Assembly: GCA_951812305.1 (NCBI GenBank)
Contig: CATOSB010000004.1
Span: forward strand, 310,001-374,000
Source: an uncultured Paracoccaceae bacterium
Lineage (GTDB): Bacteria > Pseudomonadota > Alphaproteobacteria > Rhodobacterales > Rhodobacteraceae
DNA: 64,000 nt
Direction: 5' to 3'
Shown: in pieces, positions 18,096 through 28,322 of the stretch
How the letters are laid out: the number at the start of each line of letters is the position of its first letter
Position numbering within the stretch: the first letter of the stretch is position 1
Position numbers and translations under genes: made by a program
Notes under the pieces: model-generated
The model's input: only the letters and a program-made list of their open reading frames with translations
The model's database searches: none
What the model was told of the DNA's origin: nothing

Positions 18096-18231
18096 GGTTG
18101 CTCTCCTGATGCACGGGCACTCAAGGACAAGCCATAGGCCAAGTCAATCACCGCAGGTTGTGGTTTTTTGCTTTCCTTATCGCTTTGGGCTCGGCTAGGC
18201 TCGTTACAATAAATCGCCTGGGAGGAAATTC

Positions 18232-19812
18232 ATGAAACATATCATCAAAGGATTTGTGGCATCCGCCACGCTGGCCGCCGTCGTCGTCGGCGGTCAGGTT
18301 GCCGCGCAGGAACCTGTTCGTGGCGGCACACTGGTGACGGTTCTTAGCACTAACGTCAGAAACCTGAATTCTGCGGTGCAGTCGGGCATCGTCACCGGGT
18401 ATCCCGGTGCACAGCTATTCGCGTCGCCCTTGCGCTATGACGAAGACTGGACCCCACAGCCCTATCTTGCAGAGACATGGGAGGTTTCCGAAGATGGGCT
18501 GACGGTTACACTCAACCTGGTTGACAACGCCAAGTTTCACGACGGCACACCACTGACATCCGAAGACGTCGCATTTTCGGTCGAAGTCATCAAAGCGAAC
18601 CACCCGTTCAAATCGATGTTTGCACCAGTTGAGACGGTGGAAACGCCGGACGCGCATACGGCTGTCCTGAAACTCAGCAAACCGCATCCGGCGCTGATGC
18701 TGGCGATGTCGGGCCAGTTGATGTCGATCATTCCAAAGCACATTTATGGTGATGGCGAAATCACGGATGTCAAAACCCATCCGCGCAACAACGAAAACAC
18801 CGTGGGTTCGGGGCCATTCAAGCTGGTTGAGTACAAGTCGGGCGAACATGTCATTCTTGAGCGCTTTGACGATTTCTTCATCGAAGGCCGCCCCTATCTC
18901 GACAAGATCGTGATGCGGATCATCGCTGATCCCGCCGCGCGTGCCATTGCCTATGAAAATGGCGAAGTGCACATGGGGGCATTTGAATCCCTGCCTCGCA
19001 TCATCAACCGGCTGAAAGGCGTTGATGGGCTGACGGTAACGCCCGAGGGTTATGGCGCCATCGGTCCGCTGGACTGGCTGGCAATGAACACGGGCGGCGA
19101 CGGCCCGCTGTCGAACGTGCTTGTGCGCAAGGCGATTGCCCATGCGGTCGACAAGAACTTCATCCAAAACGCGTTGATGCAGGGCACCGCCTCTGACAGC
19201 CGCACCGGTATCCACCCCGACAGCCCCTTCTATAACGCCGAGGTCGAGGATTACCCCCTTGATCTGGACAAGGCCAACGCGCTTTTGGACGAGGCCGGTT
19301 TTCCGATGAATGGCGACTCTCGTTTCAGCCTGACCATCGACTTCGGTTGGCCTGATGTGAAACCGCAAGTCGAGTATGTCAAAGCCGCGCTGAAGAAAGT
19401 GGGCATTGATGTCGAAGTGCGCGCGAGCGCCGACTTCCCGACCTGGGCCAAGCGCATGGGTGAGATGGAATTCGACATGTCATGGGATACAGTCTTTAAC
19501 TGGGGCGACCCGGTAATCGGCGTTCACCGAACATATGACAGCAGCAACATTGGCAAGGGCGTCTGGTCGAATACGCAAGGATATTCAAATGCCCGCGTCG
19601 ATGAGCTGATAGCGATGGCCGCCGTGGAAAATGATCCCGCAAAACGCACAGCGCTATATGCGGAATTCCAGCAGATCATCGCCGATGAGCTGCCGGTCTA
19701 TCACACCAACACACTGCCTTATCACACGGTCTATTCCGACAAAGTCGGCAACCCGCCACTGGGCATTTGGGGCACGTCGACACCTATCGACATGACCTAT
19801 CTCAAGCCATAA
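18232..19812 (+). CDS. ABC transporter substrate-binding protein, family 5 (peptide/nickel type)
   Basis: 526 residues. A signal peptide (MKHIIKGFVASATLAAVVVG... ending GQVAAQ) directs it to the periplasm. Family 5 landmarks are GGTLV near residue 30, the DGTPLTSEDVAFSVEVIK segment (about 100), GSGPFKLVEYKSGEHV (about 190) and LPVYHTN near the end. It should bind an oligopeptide or similar solute. A strong GGAGGAAATTC precedes the ATG. It is followed by two permease genes, but no ATPase genes are present. Confidence 0.93.
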   Translation: MKHIIKGFVASATLAAVVVGGQVAAQEPVRGGTLVTVLSTNVRNLNSAVQSGIVTGYPGAQLFASPLRYDEDWTPQPYLAETWEVSEDGLTVTLNLVDNAKFHDGTPLTSEDVAFSVEVIKANHPFKSMFAPVETVETPDAHTAVLKLSKPHPALMLAMSGQLMSIIPKHIYGDGEITDVKTHPRNNENTVGSGPFKLVEYKSGEHVILERFDDFFIEGRPYLDKIVMRIIADPAARAIAYENGEVHMGAFESLPRIINRLKGVDGLTVTPEGYGAIGPLDWLAMNTGGDGPLSNVLVRKAIAHAVDKNFIQNALMQGTASDSRTGIHPDSPFYNAEVEDYPLDLDKANALLDEAGFPMNGDSRFSLTIDFGWPDVKPQVEYVKAALKKVGIDVEVRASADFPTWAKRMGEMEFDMSWDTVFNWGDPVIGVHRTYDSSNIGKGVWSNTQGYSNARVDELIAMAAVENDPAKRTALYAEFQQIIADELPVYHTNTLPYHTVYSDKVGNPPLGIWGTSTPIDMTYLKP

Positions 19813-19863
19813 GAGAATTGGCGCGGCGGCGTTCATGACGTCGTCGCGCCGATCCGAACAATA

Positions 19864-20841
19864 ATGCATTTTCTTGAAACGCTTGCGGTTCGACTTTTTT
19901 ACGCCGTCATCCTTCTGACGGCGGTGCTGATCCTTAATTTCTCGCTGATGCATCTGGCGCCGGGCGATGTCGCAGACACGATCAGCCAGTCGATGGGCGG
20001 GGCGGATAAGGAACTTCTGGATCAGATCCGCGCTGAATACGGCCTTGATCAGCCGTTTCTGGTGCAGCTTGGGCGCTATATCGGCGGCGTTCTGACGTTT
20101 GATCTTGGATTCAGCTATTTCTACAATCAGCCGGTCACACAGCTGATCCTTGAACGGCTGCCCGCCACGCTTCTTCTTGTTTTCACCGCACAAATCCTTG
20201 CGTTGATCGTCGGCGTGTTCCTCGGCGTCGTATCGGCCAAGAACCCACGCGGGATCACCAATTACGTCGTCACATTCCTTGCGCTTTTTGGGTATTCCGC
20301 TCCGGTGTTCTGGACCGGCATCCTGCTGTTGATCGCCTTTTCCTTGAAAATCCAGTGGTTCCCCGTCGCCGGTATGCAGGATGTCACCATCGAAGGCGGC
20401 TTCTGGATCAAAGCCGTCGATGTGGCGCGCCATCTTGTTCTGCCCGCAATCACGTTGGCCTCGATTTTCCTGGCCCTTTATTCGCGCCTGTCGCGCGCAA
20501 CGATGATGGAGACGTTGAAATCGGACTTTGTGCGCACGGCGAATGCAAAAGGCTTGCCAGAGCGGCAGGTTGTTTATTCTCACGCACTGCGCAACGCCCT
20601 GACGCCAGTCGTCACACTTGCCGGTCTGCAGTTTTCTGCCGTTATCTCCGGCGCTGTACTTGTTGAGGCGGTGTTTAGCTGGCCGGGACTTGGCACGCTG
20701 GCATTTCAATCGATCATTGCGCGCGACACGCCGACAATCCTTGGGATACTTTTCTTCTCAGCGCTTGTTGTGATCCTTGGCAATCTGCTGACTGATCTTG
20801 TACTGCGGATGCTCGACCCGCGTATTCGGGGTGGCCAGTAG
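19864..20841 (+). CDS. ABC transporter permease (DppB/OppB-like)
   Basis: 325 residues with about six transmembrane helices. The first follows the start (LAVRLFYAVILLTAVLILNF). The DppB-type N-terminus has LMHLAPGDVAD and LDQIRAEYGLDQPFLVQLGRY. The EAA coupling loop is FVRTANAKGLPERQVVYSHALRNA in two parts around residue 225, followed by TPVVTLAGLQ. It forms the channel with the next gene product. The stop overlaps the GTG start of that gene. Confidence 0.93.
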   Translation: MHFLETLAVRLFYAVILLTAVLILNFSLMHLAPGDVADTISQSMGGADKELLDQIRAEYGLDQPFLVQLGRYIGGVLTFDLGFSYFYNQPVTQLILERLPATLLLVFTAQILALIVGVFLGVVSAKNPRGITNYVVTFLALFGYSAPVFWTGILLLIAFSLKIQWFPVAGMQDVTIEGGFWIKAVDVARHLVLPAITLASIFLALYSRLSRATMMETLKSDFVRTANAKGLPERQVVYSHALRNALTPVVTLAGLQFSAVISGAVLVEAVFSWPGLGTLAFQSIIARDTPTILGILFFSALVVILGNLLTDLVLRMLDPRIRGGQ

Positions 20842-21716
20842 TGAGCAATCTTGATCCCAATACCGCACCTCCGGCACGCCATCCCTTCATCGAAGCCTGG
20901 CGGCATTTCCGCGCCAACAGATCGGCCCTTGTAGCGCTGATTGTTCTGGCGTTAATCTGCATCGGAGCCGTATTCGGCCCCTGGTTATATGGCACCGACC
21001 CTTATGAGATGGTGTGGGCGCCATTCTCGCCACCCGGCGAGCAGGGCTTCCTGCTGGGCACCGATTATCTGGGGCGCGACCTGACTGCGATGATCATCAG
21101 TGGTGCGCGGGTGTCGTTGCTGATCGGGTTATCGGCGGCTTTCGTGTCTATCTTCATCGGCGTCACTATTGGCGCCGTGGCGGGTTTCTACCGAGGCTGG
21201 GTCGAGGAAGCCTTGATGCGCTTCACCGAGTTTTTTCAGGTGCTGCCAACCTTGTTGTTTTCAATGGTCATTGTCGCGCTGTTCGGTGCGTCGCTGCCCA
21301 TGATTACGCTTGCAATCGGTGTCGTCAGTTGGACGGCTGTCGCGCGCATCACCCGCGCCGAATTCCTGCGCCTTCGCGAGTTGGAATTTGTCATGGCATC
21401 GCGCGCGCTTGGCGCCAGCCGGTTCAAACTGATGTTTGGTGTCATCCTGCCAAACGCCCTTCCGCCGATTATCGTTCAATCTGCGCTGATGGTGGGTTCG
21501 GCGATCCTGTTTGAGGCGGGCCTGTCCTTCCTGGGATTGACCGACCCCAATGTTGTCAGTTGGGGGCAGATCACCGGCTCCAACCGGCAATATATTCTGG
21601 ATGCCAGCTATACGGTCACGATTCCCGGGCTTGCGATCTTCGTCACCGTTTTGGCGATCTCATTGATCGGAGACGGTTTGAATGACGCGTTGAATCCGAA
21701 GCTTCGGCAGCGGTGA
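20841..21716 (+). CDS. ABC transporter permease (DppC/OppC-like)
   Basis: 291 residues from a GTG start sharing a base with the previous stop (TAGTG). An N-terminal cytoplasmic segment is followed by the first helix (ALVALIVLALICIGAVFGPW). GTDYLGRDLTAMIISGARVS is the OppC landmark. The EAA loop is FVMASRALGASRFKLMFGVI near residue 190, and five further helices are predicted. It pairs with the preceding permease. The next gene is on the opposite strand, so the usual one or two ATPase genes (DppD/DppF) are absent from this operon. Confidence 0.93.
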   Translation: MSNLDPNTAPPARHPFIEAWRHFRANRSALVALIVLALICIGAVFGPWLYGTDPYEMVWAPFSPPGEQGFLLGTDYLGRDLTAMIISGARVSLLIGLSAAFVSIFIGVTIGAVAGFYRGWVEEALMRFTEFFQVLPTLLFSMVIVALFGASLPMITLAIGVVSWTAVARITRAEFLRLRELEFVMASRALGASRFKLMFGVILPNALPPIIVQSALMVGSAILFEAGLSFLGLTDPNVVSWGQITGSNRQYILDASYTVTIPGLAIFVTVLAISLIGDGLNDALNPKLRQR

Positions 21717-21732
21717 CGCGTTAAGGCGGGAC

Positions 21733-22509
21733 CTATCGGCCCTCGTAATTCGGTTCGCGCTTTTCAAGGAACGCCGTGACGCCTTCCTGAAAGTCCCGGG
21801 TTTTACCGCATTCGCCTTGCAACTTCGCCTCAAGCGTTAGCTGGGTATCAAGATCGTTTGCAAAACTTTCACGTAACGCGCGCTTGGAATTGCGATAACC
21901 CACCGTCGGTCCTGCGGCCAGTTTCGCCGCGCGTGCGCGCCAATGGGCGTCGAACTCCGCGTCCGGCACGGCCTCCCAGATCATGCCCCAATCGGCTGCT
22001 TGTCGTGCGGAAATCGGCTCTGCGAACAGGGCCGCGCCCATTGCTTTGGCAAATCCCATTTGCCGGGGCAGCCAATAGGTGCCGCCGGCATCCGGTATCA
22101 GGCCAATGCGCGAAAACGCCTGTAGGAATGCGGCGGACTCCGTTGCGATCACAACATCTGCGGCCAGCGCCAGATTGGCCCCGGCACCTGCCGCCGCGCC
22201 ATTGACCGCACAGATCGTGGGAACCGGACAATCGAAAATGGCACGCAAGAGAGGCTCGTATTCGTCGCGCAATGTGCGTTCCAGATCGATGTCGGCCGCA
22301 TTTGCCCTGTCGCCCAGGTCCTGACCGGAACAAAAGGCACGCCCCTCTCCAGTTAGCACGATGCAGCGCGCGCTGTTCCCATGTTCCCGCATTGCGTAAA
22401 GCAATTCCGCGCGCATCTGCGTGTTCAACGCATTCATTACATCGGGCCGGTTCAGGACAATCTCTGCCAAACCCTCGTTTTCAACGACACGGATGGTTTC
22501 GTACTGCAT
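21733..22509 (-). CDS. Enoyl-CoA hydratase/isomerase family protein (PaaG-like)
   Basis: 258 residues from the ATG at 22509 (MQYETIRVVENEGLAEIVLN); a longer start at 22539 is less likely because the crotonase fold begins here. Oxyanion-hole motifs are CSGQDLGDR (about 68-76) and NGAAAGAGANLALAAD (about 105-120). The SRIGLIPDAGGTYWLPRQMG segment carries the single Asp characteristic of the PaaG type (ring-epoxide CoA isomerase in phenylacetate breakdown) rather than the Glu of classical hydratases. No other paa genes are nearby, so the substrate remains open. Confidence 0.85.
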   Translation of the reverse strand: MQYETIRVVENEGLAEIVLNRPDVMNALNTQMRAELLYAMREHGNSARCIVLTGEGRAFCSGQDLGDRANAADIDLERTLRDEYEPLLRAIFDCPVPTICAVNGAAAGAGANLALAADVVIATESAAFLQAFSRIGLIPDAGGTYWLPRQMGFAKAMGAALFAEPISARQAADWGMIWEAVPDAEFDAHWRARAAKLAAGPTVGYRNSKRALRESFANDLDTQLTLEAKLQGECGKTRDFQEGVTAFLEKREPNYEGR

Positions 22510-22578
22510 CACGCTCTCCAGAATATTCGTTTGGCGCACAATAACTGTATTAGGATCAAGGAAAAGGCGAACGCGCCG

Positions 22579-23025
22579 TCACTCTTTCAGAATTTCCTTC
22601 AGGCGGGCTTCTTCTTCGTCGCTCAACGCATCCGGCATAGTGGGCCGCGAACGGCGTCGTATATACAGACCGCCGAGTAAAAGTGCGATGGCAAGGCCCG
22701 CCGGCCCGGCCACCCAAAGGATCAGGTTGGCACCGCTTGTGGTGGGTTTCAGAAGGACGAATTCGCCATAGCGCGCGACGAGGAACTCCACCGCCTGCTC
22801 ATCACTGTCGCCAGACGTCAGCCGCTCGCGCAAAAGGATGCGCAAATCGCGGGCAAGGGCAGCATTTGATTCATCGATATTCTCGTTTTGGCAAACGAGA
22901 CAACGCAATCCCTTGGAAAGCTCCCGCGCACGTGCTTCCAGAACCGGATCGTCTAGAATTTCGTCGGGCTGGACGGCGAAAACAGCAGAGGCGGACAAGC
23001 ACAGGGCAATAATCAACCGCTTCAT
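22579..23025 (-). CDS. ccmH: Cytochrome c maturation protein CcmH (CycL)
   Basis: 148 residues. A signal peptide or anchor (MKRLIIALCLSASAVFAVQP) is followed by a periplasmic three-helix domain with the redox motif LRCLVCQNENI (Cys pair near 42 and 45). A single transmembrane helix (LILWVAGPAGLAIALLLGG) and a charged cytoplasmic tail follow. CcmH reduces the apocytochrome CxxCH thiols and works with CcmF in haem ligation. The start overlaps the ccmF stop by 4 bp. The CcmI-type TPR domain is absent, as normal in alphaproteobacteria. Confidence 0.95.
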   Translation of the reverse strand: MKRLIIALCLSASAVFAVQPDEILDDPVLEARARELSKGLRCLVCQNENIDESNAALARDLRILLRERLTSGDSDEQAVEFLVARYGEFVLLKPTTSGANLILWVAGPAGLAIALLLGGLYIRRRSRPTMPDALSDEEEARLKEILKE

Positions 23026-24995
23026 TCTGCGGGTACCGCGTCGCCCGATGCCTTGCGCGCACCTGCGGCGACGCGGAAGCGGCGGTCAGACAGGCTGAGG
23101 AATCCACCTAGGGCCATGATGATGCACCCCGCCCAGATCCAGTTGGCGAAGGGTTTTATATATGTGCGAACCGCCCAACTGCCATCGTCCTGGCGATCCC
23201 CGATCACCACATAGAGATCGCGCAGAATTCCATTGTCGATGGCAGCCTCGGTTGTCGGCATCTGCGCCACAGGATAATTCCGCTTTTCAGGGAACAGGCG
23301 CGCGACTTCGCGACCGTTCCGCGCCATCGTGACATTTGCCATATCGGAGATGTAATTTGGTCCGCTCACCCGTTCGACGCCGTTCAGCGTTACCGTATAG
23401 GCGCCCACATCAAAACTTTCTCCGATTGCGGCGACGCGAATGTCTTCTTCTTCCCATGCCATCAACGCGGCGATGCCGAAGATCGTGATCCCGAGGCCGG
23501 AATGCGCCACTGCCTTGCCCCAATCGGCGCGTGGCAGGTTCCGCAAGCGGCGCAGTTTGCTGGTCAGATCGCCGCGCCCTGTCCTCTGATAAAGCTCAAC
23601 AATGCTGGCCCCTACGAGCCAAACAACAATCGTCAATCCGACCGGCGCCATTAAAGAGCGGCCCGTTTGCAGGACCCAGACCATTCCGGCGGCGACGATT
23701 GCAAGAACCAGAACCGGCGCGACATTGATCACCACGCGGCCAATTCTGGCGCGCTTCCATGGCATCAGCGCGCCGATGGGCAGGACTGCGGCCAAGGCGA
23801 TGAAGAAAGGCGTAAAGGTCGTGTTGAAAAATGGTGCGCCGACAGAAAGCTTGCGATCCCAAAGCAGTTCCGCAACCAATGGCCAAATTGTGCCAATGAA
23901 TACGACCAAACAGGCTACAGCCAGCAGGATGTTGTTCAACACCAGTGCGCTTTCGCGGCTGACCATGGCAAAGACGCCTTTGGCCTCCATTGTTCCGGCC
24001 CGCGCGGCGTAAAGCGTCAAGGCCCCGCCCATAAAGATGGCGAGGATGATCAGGATAAATACCCCGCGCTCGGGGTCATTTGCAAAAGCATGGACCGAGG
24101 TCAGGACGCCGGAACGCACAATAAATGTACCGATCAGCGAAAAGCCAAAGGCAAGGATGGCCAGAAGGATCGTCCAGGCTTTCAGCGCTTCGCGTTTTTC
24201 AACAACGATCGCGGAATGCAGCAGCGCTGCCGCGATCAGCCACGGCATGAAGCTGGCGTTTTCCACCGGATCCCAGAACCAGAAACCGCCCCAGCCCAAC
24301 TCGTAATAGGCCCACCAGGACCCTAGCGCGATGCCGATGGTCAGGAATACCCACGCGGCCAGGGTCCACGGGCGCACCCAGCGCCCCCACGCGGCATCGA
24401 CCCGTCCCTCTATCAGTGCGGCGACCGCGAAAGAGAAGGCCATGCTGAGGCCCACATAGCCGAGATAGAGAAATGGCGGGTGGAAAGCGAGGCCGGGATC
24501 CTGCAGCAACGGATTCAGATCCTGCCCGTTCATCGGCGGAAAGGGGATGCGAATAAAGGGGTTAGACGTAAACAGGATGAAGGCGAAGAATGCGACGGCA
24601 ATTGCAGACTGCACAGACAAGACGCGCGCACGCAATCCCGGCGGTAAGCCTTGCCCAAACCAAGCCGCAGAGGCCCCGAACAATGTCAGGATCAACACCC
24701 AGAGCAGCATCGATCCCTCATGGTTCCCCCAAACGCCGCTTATCTTATAGAGCATCGGTTTGTCGGTGTGAGAGTTCTGCCAGACCAGGTTCAATGAGAA
24801 ATCGGATACGACAAAAGCGTAGGTCAGCGCGCCAAAGCTTGCGAGCGTCAGGAAGAATTGCGCCGAGGCCGCAGGTTCGGCCAACGCCATCCAGCCACGC
24901 CAGCCTTTCGTTGCGCCCACCATTGGTACCACGGCCTGCACAATTGCCACGATGAAGGCGAGGATCAGTGCGAAATGTCCGAGTTCAGCAATCAT
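23022..24995 (-). CDS. ccmF: Haem lyase CcmF
   Basis: 657 residues with about 15 transmembrane helices. The haem-handling WWD motif GWGGFWFWDPVEN lies near residue 235. Periplasmic His-containing loops and a C-terminal soluble segment (DIRVAAIGESFDVGAYTVTL) are also as in the family. It attaches haem to apocytochromes c together with CcmH, whose gene is coupled downstream. The usual upstream ccmE is not adjacent; instead a GNAT gene ends 80 bp away on the same strand. ccmE is probably elsewhere. Confidence 0.96.
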   Translation of the reverse strand: MIAELGHFALILAFIVAIVQAVVPMVGATKGWRGWMALAEPAASAQFFLTLASFGALTYAFVVSDFSLNLVWQNSHTDKPMLYKISGVWGNHEGSMLLWVLILTLFGASAAWFGQGLPPGLRARVLSVQSAIAVAFFAFILFTSNPFIRIPFPPMNGQDLNPLLQDPGLAFHPPFLYLGYVGLSMAFSFAVAALIEGRVDAAWGRWVRPWTLAAWVFLTIGIALGSWWAYYELGWGGFWFWDPVENASFMPWLIAAALLHSAIVVEKREALKAWTILLAILAFGFSLIGTFIVRSGVLTSVHAFANDPERGVFILIILAIFMGGALTLYAARAGTMEAKGVFAMVSRESALVLNNILLAVACLVVFIGTIWPLVAELLWDRKLSVGAPFFNTTFTPFFIALAAVLPIGALMPWKRARIGRVVINVAPVLVLAIVAAGMVWVLQTGRSLMAPVGLTIVVWLVGASIVELYQRTGRGDLTSKLRRLRNLPRADWGKAVAHSGLGITIFGIAALMAWEEEDIRVAAIGESFDVGAYTVTLNGVERVSGPNYISDMANVTMARNGREVARLFPEKRNYPVAQMPTTEAAIDNGILRDLYVVIGDRQDDGSWAVRTYIKPFANWIWAGCIIMALGGFLSLSDRRFRVAAGARKASGDAVPAE

Positions 24996-25075
24996 GAGCC
25001 GCGATCATAAGGCCCGTGCACGGATTGCCAATCATGAATGCACCCGCCTCGCGCGCACTTGATGTCGCGGGTGCC

Positions 25076-25570
25076 CTATTCGGGCCGGCCGATACGGAAA
25101 TAAACGCTGTCACTCCACTCTCCATCGAAATGGAAGTTCCGGGCGGCGAATCCCGTGACTACAAACCCCAGCCGGGACAACAACGTCACCGAGGCGCGGT
25201 TGCGCGGGTCGGCATCGGCGATGATCTGGGGCAGATCGGTGGTTTTCCAGACATGCTCGATTATTGCGCCACAGGCTTCACGCGCCAGCCCCTTGCCCCA
25301 ATGATCCGGGTGCAAAAGAAACCCGAGTTCATATCCCTTGCGGATACCACCACACCCGATCGCGGTGCCGTCCAAATCCCAGACCAGGTAGGGCGGATCA
25401 CCGGGCTCCTTCAGACCCTCAATGAAATTTGCGGTGTCATCTGTGTTCCGGTGCAGCGGGCTGCCCCAATACCGCATCGCGGTTTCGTTGTTGTACAGAC
25501 GAAAAAGCGGCGCAAGATCGCTGTCCTGCGCCGCCCGAAGCGTTAGTCTTTCGGTGCGAAGTGGAGTCAC
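25076..25570 (-). CDS. GNAT N-acetyltransferase (RimJ/RimL-like)
   Basis: 164 residues. The opening [20 protein letters not shown] is typical of the RimJ/RimL group. The acetyl-CoA-binding motif A is [20 protein letters not shown] (about 80-100), followed by [21 protein letters not shown] (motif B). It probably acetylates a protein N-terminus or small amine; the target is unknown. The start overlaps the gltA stop by 4 bp, so it is co-translated with citrate synthase. Confidence 0.88.
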   Translation of the reverse strand: MTPLRTERLTLRAAQDSDLAPLFRLYNNETAMRYWGSPLHRNTDDTANFIEGLKEPGDPPYLVWDLDGTAIGCGGIRKGYELGFLLHPDHWGKGLAREACGAIIEHVWKTTDLPQIIADADPRNRASVTLLSRLGFVVTGFAARNFHFDGEWSDSVYFRIGRPE

Positions 25571-26859
25571 CGCTTCTCTACATCGACGTAGTCCCGCATT
25601 GCCGCACCCTGATAAAGCTGGCGTGGGCGACCGATTTTCAGTTGCGGATCGTCAAGCTGTTCTTTCCATTGCGAAATCCAACCCACTGTGCGGGACAGCG
25701 CAAAGATCGGCGTGAACATCGAGGTTGGGAACCCCATCGCCTCAAGTATGATACCAGAGTAGAAATCGACATTCGGGAAGAGCTTTTTCTCTGAGAAATA
25801 TGGATCTTCCAGCGCCTGTTTTTCAAGCTCTTTGGCGACCTGAAGCAACGGGTTATCCTCAACACCCAGCAGGTTCAGAACCTCATCTGCTGATTGCTTC
25901 AACACCGTCGCGCGCGGGTCGTGGTTTTTATACACCCGGTGCCCAAAACCCATCAGGCGATAATTGTCGTCCTTGTCCTTGGCGCGCGCGATAAATTCCG
26001 GGATGCGATCCGGCGTGCCGATTTCCTTCAGCATTTCAAGACAAGCCTGATTTGCGCCACCATGCGCGGGACCCCAGAGACAGGCGATACCGGCAGCAAT
26101 ACAAGCAAACGGGTTTGCGCCGGATGAGGATGCCAATCGAACCGTCGACGTCGATGCGTTCTGTTCGTGGTCCGCGTGCAGTGTGAAGATCCTGTCCATC
26201 GCGCGGGACAGGATCGGGTTCACCTCATAATCCTGTGCAGGAACAGCAAAGCACATACGCAAGAAGTTGGAGGCATAATCAAGATCGTTGCGGGGATAGA
26301 TGAACGGCTGACCGATGGAAAACTTATAGGCCCAGGCGGCGATTGTCGGCATCTTGGCGATCAGGCGGATCGAAGCGACCTCGCGCTGTTGTGGGTCACT
26401 GATATCGGTTGAGTCGTGATAGAACGCCGACATCGCGCCGACGACGCCAACGAGAATGGCCATTGGATGCGCATCACGACGGAATCCGCGGAAGAAATAA
26501 CTCATCTGGTCATGCAGCATAGTGTGGTTTGTCACCAGACTTTCGAAATCTTCGAGCTGCTTCCCAGTCGGCAATTCGCCATAAAGAAGAAGGTAGCAAA
26601 CTTCCAAGTAGTGCGACTTTTCGGCGAGTTGGTCGATAGGATAGCCGCGGTGCAGCAATTCGCCTTTGTCACCATCAATGAAGGTGATGGTGGAATCACA
26701 ACTGGCGGTCGAAGTAAAGCCAGGGTCATAGGTGAACACGCCGCCTTGACCGTAGAGCTTTCGGATGTCAATGACATCCGGACCGGCGGTTGGTGAATAG
26801 ATCGGCAATTCGATTTCTTTATTGTCAAAGCGCAATGTCGCTGATCTGTTGTCTGCCAT
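25567..26859 (-). CDS. gltA: Citrate synthase (type II)
   Basis: 430 residues, the length of the Gram-negative hexameric enzyme, which condenses oxaloacetate with acetyl-CoA in the TCA cycle. Visible landmarks are [20 protein letters not shown] (N-terminal domain of the NADH-sensitive type), [32 protein letters not shown], the active-site segment [15 protein letters not shown] (His near 305) and [10 protein letters not shown] (catalytic Asp). A GNAT gene is coupled downstream and gltX lies 56 bp upstream on the same strand. Confidence 0.98.
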   Translation of the reverse strand: MADNRSATLRFDNKEIELPIYSPTAGPDVIDIRKLYGQGGVFTYDPGFTSTASCDSTITFIDGDKGELLHRGYPIDQLAEKSHYLEVCYLLLYGELPTGKQLEDFESLVTNHTMLHDQMSYFFRGFRRDAHPMAILVGVVGAMSAFYHDSTDISDPQQREVASIRLIAKMPTIAAWAYKFSIGQPFIYPRNDLDYASNFLRMCFAVPAQDYEVNPILSRAMDRIFTLHADHEQNASTSTVRLASSSGANPFACIAAGIACLWGPAHGGANQACLEMLKEIGTPDRIPEFIARAKDKDDNYRLMGFGHRVYKNHDPRATVLKQSADEVLNLLGVEDNPLLQVAKELEKQALEDPYFSEKKLFPNVDFYSGIILEAMGFPTSMFTPIFALSRTVGWISQWKEQLDDPQLKIGRPRQLYQGAAMRDYVDVEKR

Positions 26860-26915
26860 CCATTTCCCCTTTCATTACAGTGCCTTGGCGGTGCCAAAGC
26901 CTGGGTGTTTTCTTT

Positions 26916-28322
26916 TCAGTCGCGCGTTGCCTCCTGAAGCCGAAGGACCGTTTCTTCGCGCCCCAAGACCAGCATCATGTCAAAGATGCTTGGGGTTACA
27001 GAACGACCGGCGAGAGCAGCGCGGAGCGGGCTGGCGAGTTTGCCGAACTTGACGTCATTGGCTGCCGCGACAGCATTTGCGACCTCTTCCAGCGCCTCGC
27101 GCGTCCAGCTAGCATTTTGCAACTGCGGCGTCAATTCATTCAGTATACTTTTGGATACCGCGTCCAGAACCTTGTCGGATTTCTCGTCTCTCTCTATCGG
27201 CCGCTTGGTTAATATAAAGTGACCTTTCTCCAGCAAATCGGGGAATGAACGCGCGCGATCCTTCAGACAATACATCGCTTCGGTCAGGCCGGTGATCTGG
27301 CGATCCGTCAGGGCCGGTTTTCCGGCGGCGTCGAGATAGGCTGAGATTTGTGCGACCAGCGACGCATCGTCGATCCGCGCAATATGCTGGGCAGACAGAT
27401 TTTCCAGTTTTTTCATGTCCAGCCGGGCAGGAGATTTGCCGATGCCTTTCAGGTCGAACCATTCCTTCGCCTGTGCGTCTGTGAAAAATTCGTCATCCCC
27501 GTGGCTCCAACCCAACCGGGTCAGGTAATTGCGCATCGCCACCGCCGGGATACCCATCGCCTGATATTCTTCTACCCCGGTTGCGCCATGACGCTTGGAC
27601 AGCTTCTTGCCGTCCGGCCCGTGGATCAGTGGCACATGCGCCCAGACCGGCACCTTCCACCCCATCGAAAGGTAAACCAGCATCTGGCGCGCGGCGTTGT
27701 TCAGGTGATCGTCGCCGCGGATCACATGTGTCACGCCCATGTCGTGATCGTCGACAACGACGGCCAGCATATAGGTCGGCGTGCCGTCAGACCGCAGACA
27801 GATCATGTCATCAAGCTGATCATTGCGGATGGTGACGTCGCCTTGAACTTGGTCATGAATCACCGTGTCGCCGCTTTGCGGGGCTTTGACCCGAATGGCG
27901 AAAGGCGCGTCAGGATGTGTCGACGGAATGGCGTCACGCCAGGGTGACCGAAAGAGCGTGCTTTTTCCTTCCGCACGGGCTTGTTCGCGAAAGGCCTGAA
28001 TTTCTTCCTGCGTTGAAAAGCATTTATAGGCGGCGCCATCGGCCAGCATCTGATGCGCAACTTCGGCGTGGCGGTCGGCGCGGGCAAACTGACTGAACGT
28101 ATCGCCATCCCAGTCAAGGCCAAGCCATGTCAGCCCGCGATAAATTGCTTCCGTCGCTTCATCTGTCGAACGCGCTCGATCCGTGTCCTCAATCCTGAGC
28201 AGAAACTGCCCGCCGTGACGGCGCGCGAAAAGCCAGTTGAACAGCGCTGTGCGCGCGGTGCCGATATGCATGAAACCCGTGGGCGAGGGGGCGATGCGGG
28301 TGACGACCTGTTTGTCGGACAT
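26916..28322 (-). CDS. gltX: Glutamyl-tRNA synthetase
   Basis: 468 residues. The class I signature is [20 protein letters not shown] (HIG at about 18-20) and the KMSKS-type loop is KKLSKRHG (about 240). [11 protein letters not shown] matches the glutamate-pocket region. The C-terminal anticodon-binding domain ends [17 protein letters not shown]. It charges tRNA-Glu, or is discriminating or non-discriminating depending on whether GatCAB is present, which the window does not show. Divergent from comEC with 76 bp between starts. Confidence 0.98.
   Translation of the reverse strand: MSDKQVVTRIAPSPTGFMHIGTARTALFNWLFARRHGGQFLLRIEDTDRARSTDEATEAIYRGLTWLGLDWDGDTFSQFARADRHAEVAHQMLADGAAYKCFSTQEEIQAFREQARAEGKSTLFRSPWRDAIPSTHPDAPFAIRVKAPQSGDTVIHDQVQGDVTIRNDQLDDMICLRSDGTPTYMLAVVVDDHDMGVTHVIRGDDHLNNAARQMLVYLSMGWKVPVWAHVPLIHGPDGKKLSKRHGATGVEEYQAMGIPAVAMRNYLTRLGWSHGDDEFFTDAQAKEWFDLKGIGKSPARLDMKKLENLSAQHIARIDDASLVAQISAYLDAAGKPALTDRQITGLTEAMYCLKDRARSFPDLLEKGHFILTKRPIERDEKSDKVLDAVSKSILNELTPQLQNASWTREALEEVANAVAAANDVKFGKLASPLRAALAGRSVTPSIFDMMLVLGREETVLRLQEATRD

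Noticed and set aside
18415-19368. 317-codon antisense frame in the substrate-binding protein gene
   Set aside because: Its protein is rich in His, Arg and Cys without family motifs, while the plus strand encodes an obvious binding protein.
19654-20709. 351-codon antisense frame across the permease gene
   Set aside because: Lys/Arg/Gln-rich composition is the typical shadow of a membrane-protein gene.
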